Shown: positions 23,201 through 33,199 of the stretch, in pieces
Position numbering within the stretch: position 1 is the stretch's first letter
How the letters are laid out: each line of letters opens with the position of its first letter
NCBI GenBank assembly: GCA_030544215.1
Contig: JARZZO010000011.1
Coordinates: 13,936,001-14,000,000 of the forward strand
Length of the DNA: 64,000 nucleotides
Direction of reading: 5' to 3'
From: Zantedeschia hybrid cultivar
Lineage: Eukaryota > Streptophyta > Magnoliopsida > Alismatales > Araceae
Program-made: the position numbers and the translations under genes
The notes under the pieces: generated by a model
Databases searched by the model: none
Told to the model about the DNA's origin: nothing
Seen by the model: only the letters and a program-made list of their open reading frames with translations

Positions 23201-26200
23201 CGAGATAAAGGGTATGGAGAACTAGGGCCCAATCGTACCTACAACCCTATGTATAATAGGTTGTGGTCCCAATGGGCCCCATTTGATCTGCCCATGAGCT
23301 GGCCTAGGCATTGTCTAGGCATGCTAGGGCCACCTAGGTGCAGCTAAGCACAGCCCGGGCCCACTTTTTCAAGGCCTAGGAACGCATTCAGCTACTTGGG
23401 CCTGGAAAAAGAAATGCCTTTTTGCCTAGGCAGCACCTAGGCATTGGCATAAATTCTTCTCTTCATGTCTCATCACCTCTTATGATCATGTAGTTCACAC
23501 TTATACCATTCAATGAGAGCTTAGCTGTTGACTAATCCCTAAAGGTAAACAGTACACAGGAAATCTCAACTATTCTGTTTCATGTCCACCAAATTGAAAT
23601 GATTTAGTTTTTCATAAAACAGTATCTGTGCATATATGCCTCTTATATTGCACATATCTCTTCCTAAGAAAAAATTGTATGGATTATAAGTTTTGAGCAA
23701 ACCTATGCTACCTGTCCAGTTGGGTACAAAATGGAAGACAAATATGTACTTTTATGGAATGCTAGTCAATTTAATAGTCAGCTGCTTATACAATTACTGT
23801 TTATCCATGTTGTAAATGATTCCTACCCTGTTTCTCTCCTTCTTCCTTGTCTCAATCTTTTAACACTGTAATTTGAGGTTGTGAAGAGGAATTGTCCTGA
23901 ATATTTTTTAATGCATCAACTGCTTGATTAATGGTTTAAGTTGCATCACGTCATGATCCCTTTTGGAAATTCACACATTTGCATTAGTCCTAGTTGTGGC
24001 CCCTTAACCAGCATAACTTATCTCTTAGGTTTATGGAAAAGCCTTCATTTTGGTTGCAAGCTTGATGATCACTTTTTCTGGGAGTTGCCTAGGGAGGGTT
24101 GAATGCTTACGTGTAGAAGAATTTGCATTTCCCAAACTTTCCATTTTGAGTGGTTCCCAACATTCTTGCAACTTTGAATAGCCTAGGCATCTGAGTTACT
24201 GGGAAGAGGGAACATGTTTGAACATGCAGGAGCTCTCTTATGCATAGAAAGGACAATAAATCTTTTAGATGTTGAGAGCTTTGTTCATATTTTTGGGAAG
24301 TGAGTGTGCTCAAGTAGTCGGGGACAATATTTTTTGGAGATGAGTTAACTTGGGTACTCTTTTTATCCTTGCACTGAAGTTCTGAGCAAGGTTCGGTCTC
24401 CTTTTGATCCTTCCACTGACGTTCTGATCGAGGTTCTATAGATCTGTTGAAAGCCAATCTGAAATCCACTCAATCCTGTACCTGATTCTGACCTGTGGGA
24501 TGAGCATCAAAGGAGATAATCAAAGGAGAAATAAACTGCATCAAGATCATGTGGCGGCCTGCTCCACGTTGAGTTGTCTTTGGCAAGAATTGTGCCATGC
24601 CATTTCTGTTTTTCCTCGTACTGATTCAAGGTCTTGTTTGACTATGTTAATATCCTAAGAAAGGGCAGACCAGTGCCACAAGTGGCTGGCTACTGTGGGG
24701 TCAATTATATGCAGTCTTAACCCTGTTTTTGCAGAGAGGCTGTTTCCAGATTTGAACCCATGACCTCCAAGTCTAAACCGGCGCCAGCTTACAATTGCAT
24801 CAAGGCTCCTCCTTCATTACAGGAATGTGTTTGGAGGCCAAACATTGCTGTGCTAAGATGTGCTGGAGGATCTTTGAAAACCTAGGATGAAATGAAGGAT
24901 GCAATTGCTTTTGTTCAGTTATCTCCCTTCTTCACACCTCATTCCTTATTTTTTGGATTTCGACTTTGGTCGCCATTGGATATGCTGGGTTACTATGTTT
25001 TGCTGATTGTTTTATCCAGAAGAATTATTTAACTTATTGCCATTTTCACGATATATTTTTACTTCAAAATTGTATGCATAGAAGCCTTTCATATTGTTAA
25101 CATAGTAATACATTATACTTTTAAAACTCATTATAATTTTGGTGCACCTAACTAATTCTTTCTTCCATGGAATCTTGGTTTGTGAATAGTGATGGGGCGG
25201 CTGCATTAGTATTGGTGAGTGGACAGAAAGCACTTGAATTAGGCCTGCATGTGATTGCAAAGATCACAGGATATGCTGATGCCGCACAGGTAGGTCAATA
25301 ATACCTTATGCTACGCAAATTTGATGCTTTAAACTGAAGATGATGAAGAAGTACAATTCAGACCTGAGCAGTTATACATGTGATTTCCACTCTTTGAAAC
25401 ACTCGAGTGACTTTATTTCATGCCTCAGTTCTAACAAGATATTCACCTTTCAGGCACCAGAATTATTTACTACAGCTCCAGCTCTTGCAATACCAAAGGC
25501 CATTTCAAACGCTGGTTTGGATGCTTCACAGATTGATTATTATGACATAAATGAAGCTTTTTCTGTAAGTTTTTGAATTTTCATGCTTCATAATGGATTT
25601 TTTATCCGAATAAACAAGTGTCTGCCATTTCTCCCATATCACTAAGTGTTGAAAGTTCCTGGTGACAGGTTGTAGCTCTTGCAAATCAAAAGCTTCTTGG
25701 GCTTCCTTCTGTAAGTTTTAGAACTCTTCTAGAATGTTCCTTTTAACAGTGTTCTTTAGTGTCTCATTTCAATCACATCTGCAAGCTTGGGTGGTCCAAC
25801 GTGAGTTCACTCAAGCCAACCCAACAATTGGGTTTGGGTTGACCTGTCTAAGTCAGGTTGGGTTCACTTTCTCAACCCAAGCCCACCTAGGGTCTGGTTG
25901 GGTTGTTCCTTGGGGTTAACCTGAACCTAACCTCAAGAAATATTTTAAATCATACATAACATAAACATTATATAAATGCATATGCTTCAGGTTGGGGTTG
26001 GGTTGGGGTCAGGTCAAATGCCTTTAACTTAGGTGAAGGTTAAGTTAGTTTTGGAAAGCGCTTTGTCAGGCTGGGTTTGGGTTGGAGAGGGTTATGTTAG
26101 AAGTTCGGTTCAGGTTAACAGTTGACACGTCTCAATGAATTGGGTGAGGTCATCCCCAACTCAGGCTAGCCCGACCCAATTTGCTGCCCTAGTTTATGTG

Positions 26201-29200
26201 ATTCAGCTATACAACTTTTTCCATGCAATCACTTTGAAAAAAACTTTTTCCATGCAATCACTTTGAAAAAAACTTTTTCCATGCAATCCTTTGGTCGACA
26301 AAATAAGTTTTTCTCGAAGGATGAAAAATTGTCTTTTATATTATGTCTGAAGACAATCTACCATATGGTCCAATATTCAACATTAGATCTAGTGAAAAAA
26401 GTGGTGGTTGTAGATTATGTCTGGACCAAAATTTCCATCCCTAGATAAGTGTGCACATGTTTGTATGTAGTATATTTTTTTGGAAGAGTAATACTTGCTG
26501 CACTGCATGGGATGCAGCCCCATTTTTTTATTTTTTATTTTTTATTTTTTGAATTTTTTAAATGCCGAGCCCATCATGACCAACATGTTCTTACAATCCG
26601 ATTGAAGATCGGATGACTCAAAAAAATCTGAAAAATAAAAAACCAAACCCCCTTTTATTGAGCTCATCCCATTAAGGATGCTTTTTCACTGTTCATTGGG
26701 GCTTGGTTTTTTATTTTTCATATTTTTTAGGTCATCTGATCGAAGATCAGGTTGTATCGGCATATCAGACATGATGGTCCGCATTAAAAAAATCAAAAAA
26801 TAAAAAACATGGGGCTGCAGCAACTTCCTGCACCACACGGTGTGCAGCTTATGCTTTTATTTAACTTCCAGTTAGGCTAATTTGTTTGCGTCATTGTATC
26901 ATTACCACACTTTTTGTTGTTATGTTGGTTACACTCATAATTTGCCCGTAGCGCTGTGTGAATGTTGTTTTGGGTCCCGTTTGCAGGAGAAGTTAAATGT
27001 ACATGGTGGAGCGGTGTCTCTTGGACATCCTTTGGGTTGCAGTGGAGCCCGCATCCTAGTCACATTGTTGGGGGTAAGAATAAATGTTTGGCTTGATGCC
27101 TTGTTTGACCTTCGGATAATAATTTCCACCTATGAAGTTGACGTGTAATCAAATTGGCAAAGTTCCTGGCAGATAGTTGTATTTACTATTTCCCCTCTGT
27201 TTTGACTTATGTGTGTTCTGATCTGGATATATTTGCATTTCTAGATTCTCTAGATGACAAGTAATTGGGATAGACTTAGTGAATTTCTGTTGATTAGTTT
27301 TTTGCCCTGGATTCAAAAATAAATGTTTGGCTTGCTGCCTGCTTGGACTGATAAAATTTGAAATTATATTAATTTAAATGCAAAATAATATTAGTCCTAA
27401 ATATTCATCTTAATCTATTTTATTTAACTTGATCTTATAAATTTATTTAACTCTTATGTTAGATACTCTTTTTGTTGTATATTATTTGTACTTAATATTT
27501 AATTTTTATCTATACTTTGAGGAATTGGCTACTCTGAATGCCTTCTAGTTTGCAGGGTTCTGCTGCTAAGCCAATACATCTATTTATTGCAATGCTAATA
27601 TTTTTTTTCGATCCTAGCATAGCAACGATTGATAATTTCACAACCACCACCAAAAGTAGGATGTGTCTGTGTGTGTACCCACCACATAGTTCAATGGTAA
27701 GGCATGATGCAGACCAGCTCACTTGTTTTGGAAGAGTTGGATAAAAATTTACAAGTGCAGCAGGATATTTTAGTCAAGGAATACTGGGTTCTGTGATAAG
27801 AAAAATAAGCGATGATCATGGGACCATCGTTGGGAAGATATCTCCTGGCTTGCGTAGGCCAGCTGGTAGCTGGCCTTTGCTTGTGCTCAAACAACACAAG
27901 GTTCAGCTTCCCATTTCAAAAACCAGTACTTTTTCCTGTTGGAGGGGCGACCTTCCATTGAACTACTAAAACAGGAAAAACCAATGTGACATTATAGATA
28001 CTTGTGATGGAACTGATGCGACTTCCCTTATAAATAATGGGTGGCTTAACCTGTAATAGAAATCCCCCTTTTTTCCCATTTCTTTGTTACTCTAGAGGGG
28101 TAATAAACCTTTTGGGGACCTCATCATGTATTATGTTTAAGAGAGCTTATTTAGTTTAAGAGGGTTTTGGGACTGGGACCCATTGGGTTGTGCACTATTT
28201 CTTAAAGCCTTCCGCTGCATCAGGTGTAGGGGTTATTACCTTTGCCTTAGCATTGACAACTCAGGCTGAATCCCATTCTATGGCTGAGGACCACTTCTAG
28301 ACGTATGCCAAATTCCGTTGAATCCTTTTTGTTGATGCTAGCTGGAATGATGGAGCTGGTGCTTCCTACTCTTTTCCACGGTTGAACAACCCCATCTTTC
28401 AGCATGGACAGGGTCGATGGTTCTTTGACAGATTCAGATTCTTCCCATGAAGATCTGTTACAGGTAGGGGTGTCAATTGGGCGAGCCAGCCCGTCGTCCA
28501 GTCCAGCCCAGCCCACATTATATTACATTAGGTTGACCCAAATTATCTAAATTGGGTTGGGTTAAGTTTGGGTTGAGATTAGTTAAATTTGGGCTGGGTT
28601 GCGCTGAGAACGGGCTGGCCCGGTTTGATCCATTGACTTTTACATCACTTCATACAAAGGTAGAATATTTTTAACAAGCCAGCTATAAATAGGGCCAGCC
28701 CAACCCAACCCACTCACTGTTGAATTTGGGCCGGGCTGAAATTAGACTGGACTATTTTGAATTTGGGTTAAACCCAAATTACCGCATAACTCAGTCCAGT
28801 CCGCCCAAATTACATCCCTAGTTACAGGCCTGCCAGGACCAGACAGTATATCTGGCAACATTCAAGCACGGACTAGCTTTTCCCGTGAAAAATCTCTTAC
28901 TGGCGCCCAGCATTACTCACTGAGTGCAACAGAGAAAAACAAGATATTGCTCACAGTGAAGGACAGTTTTATCTGTTAAGGGTAAAAATGAAGGAAAGGA
29001 TGACTAAGAGAAGATTCCATAAAGCTGCATCTATAGTTTTTTTTTTTTCCAAAAATAGGAAATGTTGGTTTAGTTTTATAAACTATTTCGCACTCTACTT
29101 ACCGTTTTGCAGGTGTTGCGGCACAGAAATGGAAAATTCGGGGTTGCTGGTGTTTGCAATGGTGGTGGTGGAGCATCAGCACTAGTCCTGGAGCTCATGT

Positions 29201-29635
29201 AAGCCTTTTCTTAACTTGGTAAGATTTCCATTCCTCATTTTTATAACTATAACCAATTCCAGATTCTAAACTTTTGTTATGATTAAAGTTTTTGAATTTA
29301 GCCATATAATTTTTGTAACTTGTTTAAAAAAACAAAGTGTTTGTGTGTATATTTAACCTGACTAGGCTATGAACCTATAACTGCATGGAGCACGTACTTT
29401 TTGTGTTCCACCGAGCATCCAAAAGACATTCTTATCATGTAGAACAAAAGGGAAATTCAATAGCTGCATCTAGTTCTGGTCTACACTTTCAGACATTGTG
29501 TTCATAAAAAACTTGTCAACACCATTTTTTTAATGGTATAATTACCCAGTTAAGTTTCAACATACTCTATCTCTGAGGGATATGGTTGTTCATTTCTACA
29601 GGCCTCATGCGGGATTAGAGCGTTCACTGTTATGA
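5218..29635 (+). CDS. AACT: Acetyl-CoA C-acetyltransferase (acetoacetyl-CoA thiolase), 14 coding exons
   Basis: Condenses two acetyl-CoA into acetoacetyl-CoA, the first step of the cytosolic mevalonate pathway (thiolase family, EC 2.3.1.9). Exons: 5218-5260, 7129-7227, 7333-7506, 7610-7715, 19768-19906, 21442-21519, 21606-21671, 22612-22697, 25190-25289, 25454-25564, 25669-25710, 26987-27073, 29113-29198, 29602-29635. The join is 1251 nt, 416 aa, with no internal stop and GT-AG at every intron. The family motifs are all present: nucleophile Cys100 in VNKVCASGMK, NEAF at 330-333, His362 in SLGHPLGCSGAR, and Cys392 in GVCNGGGGASAL. The start MASSVAATDNLKPRD and the length fit plant cytosolic homologues; there is no obvious transit peptide. 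Exon 14 adds only PHAGLERSLL after exon 13, matching the usual tail of the family. Intron 4 is 12,052 bp and packed with repeats. The gene looks intact. Confidence 0.96.
5261..7128 (+). other. AACT intron 1, no gene seen
   Basis: This 1.9-kb intron is AT-rich. It contains a run of about ten C followed by about twenty-one A near 6810-6840. No coding or clear transposon signal was recognised. Confidence 0.6.
7985..8480 (-). mobile_element. LINE fragment, C-terminal end of ORF2
   Basis: An open frame at 8004-8285 (minus) reads through RRLRWFGHIRRRP-like and KKGRGRPKLTW-like blocks, typical of the C-terminal end of plant LINE ORF2. Upstream on the same strand (8286-8440) the LINE text continues in other frames (MLRWICGHTRLDK-like, QHVSKMSVDVMRM-like). 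The 3' end shows the usual conserved tail (AGCCGACCCAATTAATTTAG on the minus strand). It is truncated and frameshifted and sits antisense in AACT intron 4. Confidence 0.8.
8947..9468. mobile_element. Tourist-like MITE (PIF/Harbinger type), 522 bp
   Basis: Termini TAGGGTGTTTGG and, on the right, CCAAGCACCCTA form an imperfect inverted repeat. The element is flanked by TAA on both sides (8944-8946, 9469-9471), the 3-bp duplication of PIF/Harbinger elements. It carries T/C-rich internal sequence and no transposase. Confidence 0.6.
9590..10060 (+). pseudogene. LINE remnant: zinc-binding end of reverse transcriptase ORF
   Basis: One frame gives TDVDHLLVTCAISKDVWKIF (from about 9610), the DHL..C..s..vW pattern of the RVT zinc-binding region. 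A shifted frame near 9790-9850 gives SWIIWQEGNNAIFRGSK, the W.IW.eRN.riF block that normally follows. The frames are broken, so this is a dead copy inside AACT intron 4, unrelated in orientation to the LINE piece at 7985-8480. Confidence 0.65.
10423..10791. mobile_element. Nonautonomous Mutator-type element (MULE MITE), 369 bp
   Basis: The ends are GAGAATAACTTGCTGCAC and its reverse complement. Perfect 9-bp flanking duplications AATGTGATT lie at 10414-10422 and 10792-10800, the Mutator signature. Inside, a second inverted repeat (TTGGATCAGACGAGCC against GGCTCATCTGATCCAA) and a GC-rich hairpin next to each end let the whole element fold back. No coding sequence. Confidence 0.9.
11500..12010. 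repeat. Degenerate element rich in GAGCT/AGCTC words
   Basis: Repeated phrases such as GAGCTTGTT, AATGAGCTGAA and their complements occur through this AT-rich stretch, which ends with TACACCTCTA, a motif often seen at ends of hAT-type MITEs. No matched terminus or target duplication could be fixed. Confidence 0.3.
12192..12373. repeat. 91-bp tandem duplication
   Basis: Two adjacent copies (12192-12282 and 12283-12373) differ at only a few positions, implying a recent duplication. The unit contains GGCCTGTTTGGGAT, a typical MITE end, so the duplication includes the edge of an older insertion. Confidence 0.9.
13090..14790. repeat. 1.7-kb degenerate array of about 40-bp GATC-rich repeats (80-bp dimers)
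   Basis: The basic unit reads approximately AGATCnnGTCnAGATCnnGA followed by nGATCCGACCGTTGGAT. Alternating units differ consistently (GAACTTCGGTCGAGATCGTG against TAAGATCAGGTCAAGATCTG), giving an 80-81 bp dimer. Copies are cleanest between about 13650 and 14620 and decay toward both edges. The GACCGTTGGAT core recurs in nearly every unit. Confidence 0.85.
14979..15178. repeat. 100-bp direct duplication
   Basis: Copies start at 14979 and 15079, both beginning ATAAGACCACATGACA and sharing CATTACAT..TTAATGTACT. They adjoin the 40-bp array and the LTR-like promoter region. Confidence 0.85.
15480..15765. repeat. Short direct repeats, CCCTCACCGGGCTGCAAGTTA type
   Basis: At least seven imperfect copies of a unit of roughly 18-24 bp, alternating between ...GGGCTGCAAGTTA and ...GGACTCAAGTTATT forms, interrupted by a short unique stretch near 15650-15680. 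Confidence 0.75.
15935..16180. repeat. Four hairpin-forming repeats of CCCACC/GGTGGG
   Basis: Units near 15938, 16003, 16069 and 16117 carry CCCACCCT.ACC.GGTGGGATTT-like or close variants, each followed by a second complementary pair (CCACC..GAGGGTGG) and a GTCCACCTG-like linker. Confidence 0.7.
17341..17413 (+). mobile_element. LINE 3' tail fragment
   Basis: Contains GTAGCCGACCCCAATTAGTT and GGGATAAGGCTTTGATGATG, the conserved 3' end of a widespread plant LINE group, ending in GATGACGACGAC. Only the last 70-odd bases are present. Confidence 0.75.
17803..18123. repeat. Three tandem 107-bp repeats
   Basis: Copies begin at 17803, 17910 and 18017 with ATATAG(A)CCCCCCAAGGCC and include GCTGTTGGGGGGCTGGGTCG and GATCGGCCGATCCAGACTGG. 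Each copy carries its own TATAG motif upstream of the minus-strand TATA module. Confidence 0.92.
18540..19760. other. End of AACT intron 4, no feature recognised
   Basis: AT-rich unique-looking intron sequence. A short local duplication of TTTTTAGATATTA...CACATTTAGGGATT occurs at about 18777-18875. No gene seen. Confidence 0.6.
20266..20523 (-). pseudogene. LINE remnant: RVT zinc-binding segment
   Basis: The 85-aa frame reads AKVYRRKWDRNCESPAPFCC then D.DTDHLLIKC, the C..C...dTdHLl..C pattern of the zinc-binding region downstream of LINE reverse transcriptase. It lacks the catalytic domain. A related decayed piece on the same strand lies at about 20700-20820. It is antisense within AACT intron 5. 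Confidence 0.65.
22776..22860. repeat. 43-bp tandem duplication in AACT intron 8
   Basis: GGAAAATTATGACGGCAACT recurs after about 43 bp together with CTCTGCATGCTTTTAT; copies differ by a single base or so. Confidence 0.8.
24685..24830 (-). mobile_element. SINE of the Au type
   Basis: On the minus strand the copy shows GATGCAATTGTAAGCTGGCG (A-box region), GGTCATGGGTTCAAATCTGG (B box GGTTCAAATC), then AAACAGCCTCTCTGCAAAAA and CAGGGTTAAGACTGC, the signature order of Au SINEs known across angiosperms. It has lost its end sequences and is in AACT intron 8. Confidence 0.8.
25780..26190. mobile_element. Degenerate hAT-type MITE rich in GGGTTGGG
   Basis: Many GGGTTGGG/CCCAACCC words in both orientations, and a right terminus CCCAATTTGCTGCCCTA resembling that of hAT MITEs. 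The left end is eroded and no 8-bp duplication was found. It is in AACT intron 11. Confidence 0.45.
26213..26290. repeat. 29-bp tandem repeat, 2.7 copies
   Basis: Copies start at 26213, 26242 and 26271 with AACTTTTTCCATGCAATC; the first two are identical. Confidence 0.9.
26486..26865. mobile_element. Mutator-type MITE, same family as 10423-10791 (degenerate)
   Basis: Left end GAGTAATACTTGCTGCAC; internal inverted blocks TTGAAGATCGGATGA and TCATCTGATCGAAGATCAGG plus AAAAATAAAAAACCAA and its complement match the layout of the 10423 copy. The right end (GTGTGCAGCTTATGC) is eroded and target duplications are not visible. Confidence 0.65.
28465..28820. mobile_element. hAT-type MITE, 356 bp, perfect 8-bp target duplication
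   Basis: Termini TAGGGGTGTCAATTGGGCG and right-end CGCCCAAATTACATCCCTA are inverted repeats. GTTACAGG flanks both sides (28457-28464, 28821-28828), the 8-bp duplication of hAT insertions. The interior is rich in CCCAGCCC/GGGCTGGC-type words. It is in AACT intron 12. Confidence 0.92.
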
Positions 29636-30850
29636 ACGTAAGTTTCCAAATAGCATTGTAATAACTAGATTAGATTTTGGGCCCATTTTTTCTGCTTAGT
29701 TACTGTCAAGTACCATCCTCTTTTTACTTTAATTAAGCCTCCTGTTCGTATGATAGGGACCAACAATTCTTGATTTTCTACTTTGCTTTTACCATGGACA
29801 TGGGGGCGAAGCTTTAATTTGTTCCCTTGTCGCTTCAGTTCATTGAAGGGTCATGTTGATTTGAGGAGCTCTGCAATCGTCAGTTTTAAAAACTGTGAAA
29901 ACAAAAAATCTCTGGACTTGATACAAAGGATGTTCTTTGGGCTGATAGAATTTTGAAACTCAACCATTTACAACAGTTTAAACTACGATTGTTAAAAAAA
30001 CATATCATGTTTGCCCGTCAAAATTAAGACCAAGACATGTGGCAGCAGGAGAATCTCTCTTTTTCTCTCTCTTTATGAAGAATTCCTAAAATAGAGTTCC
30101 TAATTTTCTGTCAAAATTAAAATCAGGACACACAGGCAGCAGGAGAATGTCGCTTTCTCTTTCTATCTCTCTTTACGAAGAATTATTAAAATAGAGTTCT
30201 TATTTTCTGTCAAAATTAAAACCTATTGATTCAAATTTGATATTTCACCGCGCGCATCGCATGGATAGAGCTAATGGCACTCTAAACAAATGAAAAAGGA
30301 TGGTTCTAAAGTTTTGTTTAGTTAAGCTATGTAACGCTTTAGTTAGTCATGAAATTTATAAGTAGGTTCTGGCGGTGCAAGAATTTGTTTGCAGGTTTGC
30401 ACCAGCAACCTCATATGTATGATGCAACACCTGTATGTTGCTCCACGTTTAACCTTTTCATGTGTAAGGTCGGTCGCACATTCCGAACAATTATTAGATC
30501 CAATGCCTATCCGGTAGCTACTCCCCACAAGAACCCCAAGGAAGCCATTGATAACTCAAGGAAGTTTGTCTGTTCGACTATGCGCTAACAACCCGGTATC
30601 TTTTCCTGTAGATAGATTTTCCATGGCCCATGAGGCATCGTTTAACTAATGGGTTCTCCAATACCCTTGAAGCGCTGTTTAACTAATTTAAAATTTCAGA
30701 GGGGTGCTGTTTTTGTTTTATCGGCTTTGGTTTGGTGCGAAAATTAAGTGCTATAGTGGGGGGATGCAGTGTCAAGATGTGTAAAATCCTCCTCTGGATG
30801 CGGTGAACAAACTTGTAATAGAAATTTCAGGAAGTAATAAGAATTTGTTT
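29636..30850 (+). other. Probable AACT 3'UTR, possibly spliced
   Basis: Two bases after the stop a strong donor occurs (AAC|GTAAGT, 29638). Candidate acceptors are TTTGCAG at 30394 and AAATTTCAG at 30699. The stretch 30700-30850 looks like a transcript end, with TTGTAATAGAAA and AATAAG near 30812-30842. This gene model part rests on consensus motifs only. Confidence 0.35.
30018..30209. repeat. About 95-bp tandem duplication
   Basis: Two diverged copies beginning GTCAAAATTAA at about 30018 and 30111 share GCAGCAGGAGAAT, a CT-rich run and AAATAGAGTTC; a third start follows at about 30210. Confidence 0.8.
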
Positions 30851-31061
30851 CTTCTTAAGGTCCAAGCGTTTCTTCTATAATTCAAAGCTCTAATCATTCA
30901 TCGACTCCAAACTCATAACATGGTATCAAAGTTTGAGAAATGCAATTTTGCAAAAGCTGCATGACACTTATCCATGCAGGTGTCGCGACGTTCTAATTCT
31001 TGAAGATGAGGGTCTCGCCACTGGGAGTGGTAGGACACAATGAGCTGGAGAAATTTCGTAT

Positions 31062-31487
31062 GAGTAATACTTCAATGTCATGCATTGCAATCCACACAGC
31101 AGCCATCCGACGGAATCCGATCGGACGGTTGCTGTGCAGCTCGAGTAGGTTGAGAGCTTTTTTTTTTTCATCAGATTTTTTTAATTTTTTAAAGCGTCCG
31201 ATCAAAAATTCGAGAGTACATTCGGATTGCTCGGGTTGGCTCCGATTCGACTGTATATTTTTTTTTAAAAAAAACATGTGGCACGTAAATTGAGGTTTGT
31301 GTCTTTTTTTTTTTTGGGAAAAAAAAAACATTCGGGTCGGGTTCGATCCAAGCAACCTAGATGTATCTTCGGATTTTTAATTGGACGTTCCAAAAAATTT
31401 AAAAAAACTGACAAGAAAAAAAAAGAAAAATTGTCTTCAACCGGCTCCCCTTAAATTGGATGGGGATGGGTGCAGCAAGTATTACTC
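31062..31487. mobile_element. Mutator-type MITE, 426 bp
   Basis: Ends GAGTAATACTT and AAGTATTACTC are complementary; flanks ATTTCGTAT (31053-31061) and ATTTCATAT (31488-31496) form a 9-bp target duplication with one mismatch. The right end reads TGCAGCAAGTATTACTC, the family signature. Confidence 0.75.
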
Positions 31488-31575
31488 ATTTCATATATGG
31501 CAGTCAGTGATGCTGGTGGTGGATTGGAATGCACGAATTACTCATTTCATATATGGCAGCCAGTGATGCTGGTGT
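31481..31575. repeat. 56-bp direct duplication spanning the element edge
   Basis: ATTACTCATTTCATATATGG recurs at 31481 and 31537, followed by CAG[T/C]CAGTGATGCTGGTG. The copy includes the last bases of the Mutator-type element and its target duplication, so it arose after the insertion. Confidence 0.85.
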
Positions 31576-31639
31576 GATAGGAATTTTCCTTTTGTTTATT
31601 CTTCCTTACCCGATGACGTGGGGTGATGCGAATAGGATA

Positions 31640-31860
31640 ATTATAAAGAGAGGCTCTACTGTCCCCCTTGGGGGCCCGGGTTCGAGCAGGGTATTGCCCT
31701 TGGTTTACCGGCGCTGGTATTGCCCTGCCTCCCTTTGGGCGTGGGCTTGAGTTGGCCAGTTTGGTCTGGTGTTTACCCCAAGGATCGATCCCTGGTGGCT
31801 TGTATAGGTTGTCTCTAAGCCACTGCACTAGGTTACCGGAAGAGAGAGTGAGAACAGCAT
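31640..31860 (+). mobile_element. Probable tRNA-derived SINE
   Basis: GGGTTCGAGCAGGG (about 31677-31690) matches a pol III B box; upstream GAGAGGCTCTACTG may be a worn A box. The body is GC-rich unlike its flanks. Confidence 0.5.
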
Positions 31861-32392
31861 CGGTTCCGAATACTTTGTTAACTTTTCTTGCATAAGTTGT
31901 ATATGAAAGTGGTTAAACTATTTCATCAAACCAGCTTTTCCGTCCCATTAACGACAGTGCAATCAAACGCCTTGCATGGAAGAGGTAATCATCAGTCACT
32001 AAGATGGTTTCACATTCTCAACATAGACATTATATGGAAACTGTGTACTAAAAGCAACAGAATGAAAGAAACTATAGTGGCCCCTTATCTGGTAATCTAG
32101 TCGAAGGAACATGCTAAGTTGCTTCTCGTTCAGATGAGATTCGTTCGTGTTTTGAACCAAGGAAGTTTAAGTACTATGGAAGGTGGGAGGTGAGATCGGA
32201 AGGAATTCTGTTTATTTTGTCCTTTGGTTCATGTTGCTCTAATGTGGAGACTAAATTCAGATACAATATAACTCCGTAGGTGAGCATGTGTGTGAAATTG
32301 TGCTACCAACATTGTAACATATTTATAGTGTGTGGCTCTATGTAGAAATATTATTTGAGGAGCAGAGATGGAGTTTTATCTTTCTATAGTCC

Positions 32393-32605
32393 TGCGCATG
32401 TAGCACAGTGGACGGCGTCGCCTTCGCAGTGAGGTTGGGAGTTTGACTCCCCCTCCATGCAGATGTGCGGGAGCTGGAGTTGTCCACCCTCACCTGGCGG
32501 ATATTTGTACGTTATTCCCAGGCTTCTCGGCGGTAGCCGGTTTCGATCCTGCCCCATTTGGTGGATGTTGGAGTCCCAAGGCCACTGTGCCACTGTTTAA
32601 AAAAA
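32393..32605 (+). mobile_element. tRNA-derived SINE
   Basis: A-box-like TAGCACAGTGGACGGCGTC is followed 30 bp later by a B-box-like GGGAGTTTGACTCCCC. The tail ends in TTTAAAAAAACAAAG. The head resembles that of the copy at 35165. Confidence 0.6.
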
Positions 32606-32964
32606 CAAAGTTCTTTCAATAGTAGAAGATGGATGGACCGGCCTGATCAGTATGTAACTATAATTATAAACAACTAATATGAGATTAAATTTGCATAAAA
32701 AGTGTAGAATCTTCTCAACGCTTAGGAGAACTTTTGGAAGTTGCTTTAGCATAGCTTGTGTAAAATAAGAAGGTGGTCTTCTACTTACCAAAGTAGTGAT
32801 TGGCCTCAGGATTTTCAGCGGTCAATCTCGTCTAAGTATATCTTGATCAGATATTCGGCACCACCTTGTAGGGATGACGCTGAACAAATATGCAGTTGAA
32901 AAACTTAGGGATGACGTTGGGCAGCAAGCAGTTGAAACTTGTCCATATCCTTATATTCTTCGTC

Positions 32965-33168
32965 AAGTAATGTTTGCTGTACTGTATGTGGTGCAGCAGG
33001 TAGTATAACGTCAGATTGCTCGCTCACGCAAGCTAGGATACTGGTCCTGCAGTTCGGCAATTTTTTTAAAAAGGGAAATGCGTGCCATTATGTGTTGATC
33101 CATTATGTGTTGATCGGATGACAGCACCGAGCACAGTGAAATCCACAATAGTGCAGCAAGCATCACTC
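32965..33168. mobile_element. Mutator-type MITE, 204 bp
   Basis: Left end AAGTAATGTTTGCTG and right end GTGCAGCAAGCATCACTC are inverted repeats. Flanks TTCTTCGTC (32956-32964) and TTCTTCATC (33169-33177) are a 9-bp duplication with one mismatch. It is a short member of the GAGTAATACTTGCTGCA family. Confidence 0.75.
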
Positions 33169-33199
33169 TTCTTCATCATGTTCAGCTAACCTTAGATCG

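Noticed and set aside
32393..32460. Possible tRNA gene (A and B boxes)
   Set aside because: No cloverleaf with a proper anticodon stem could be drawn; it fits a tRNA-derived SINE head.
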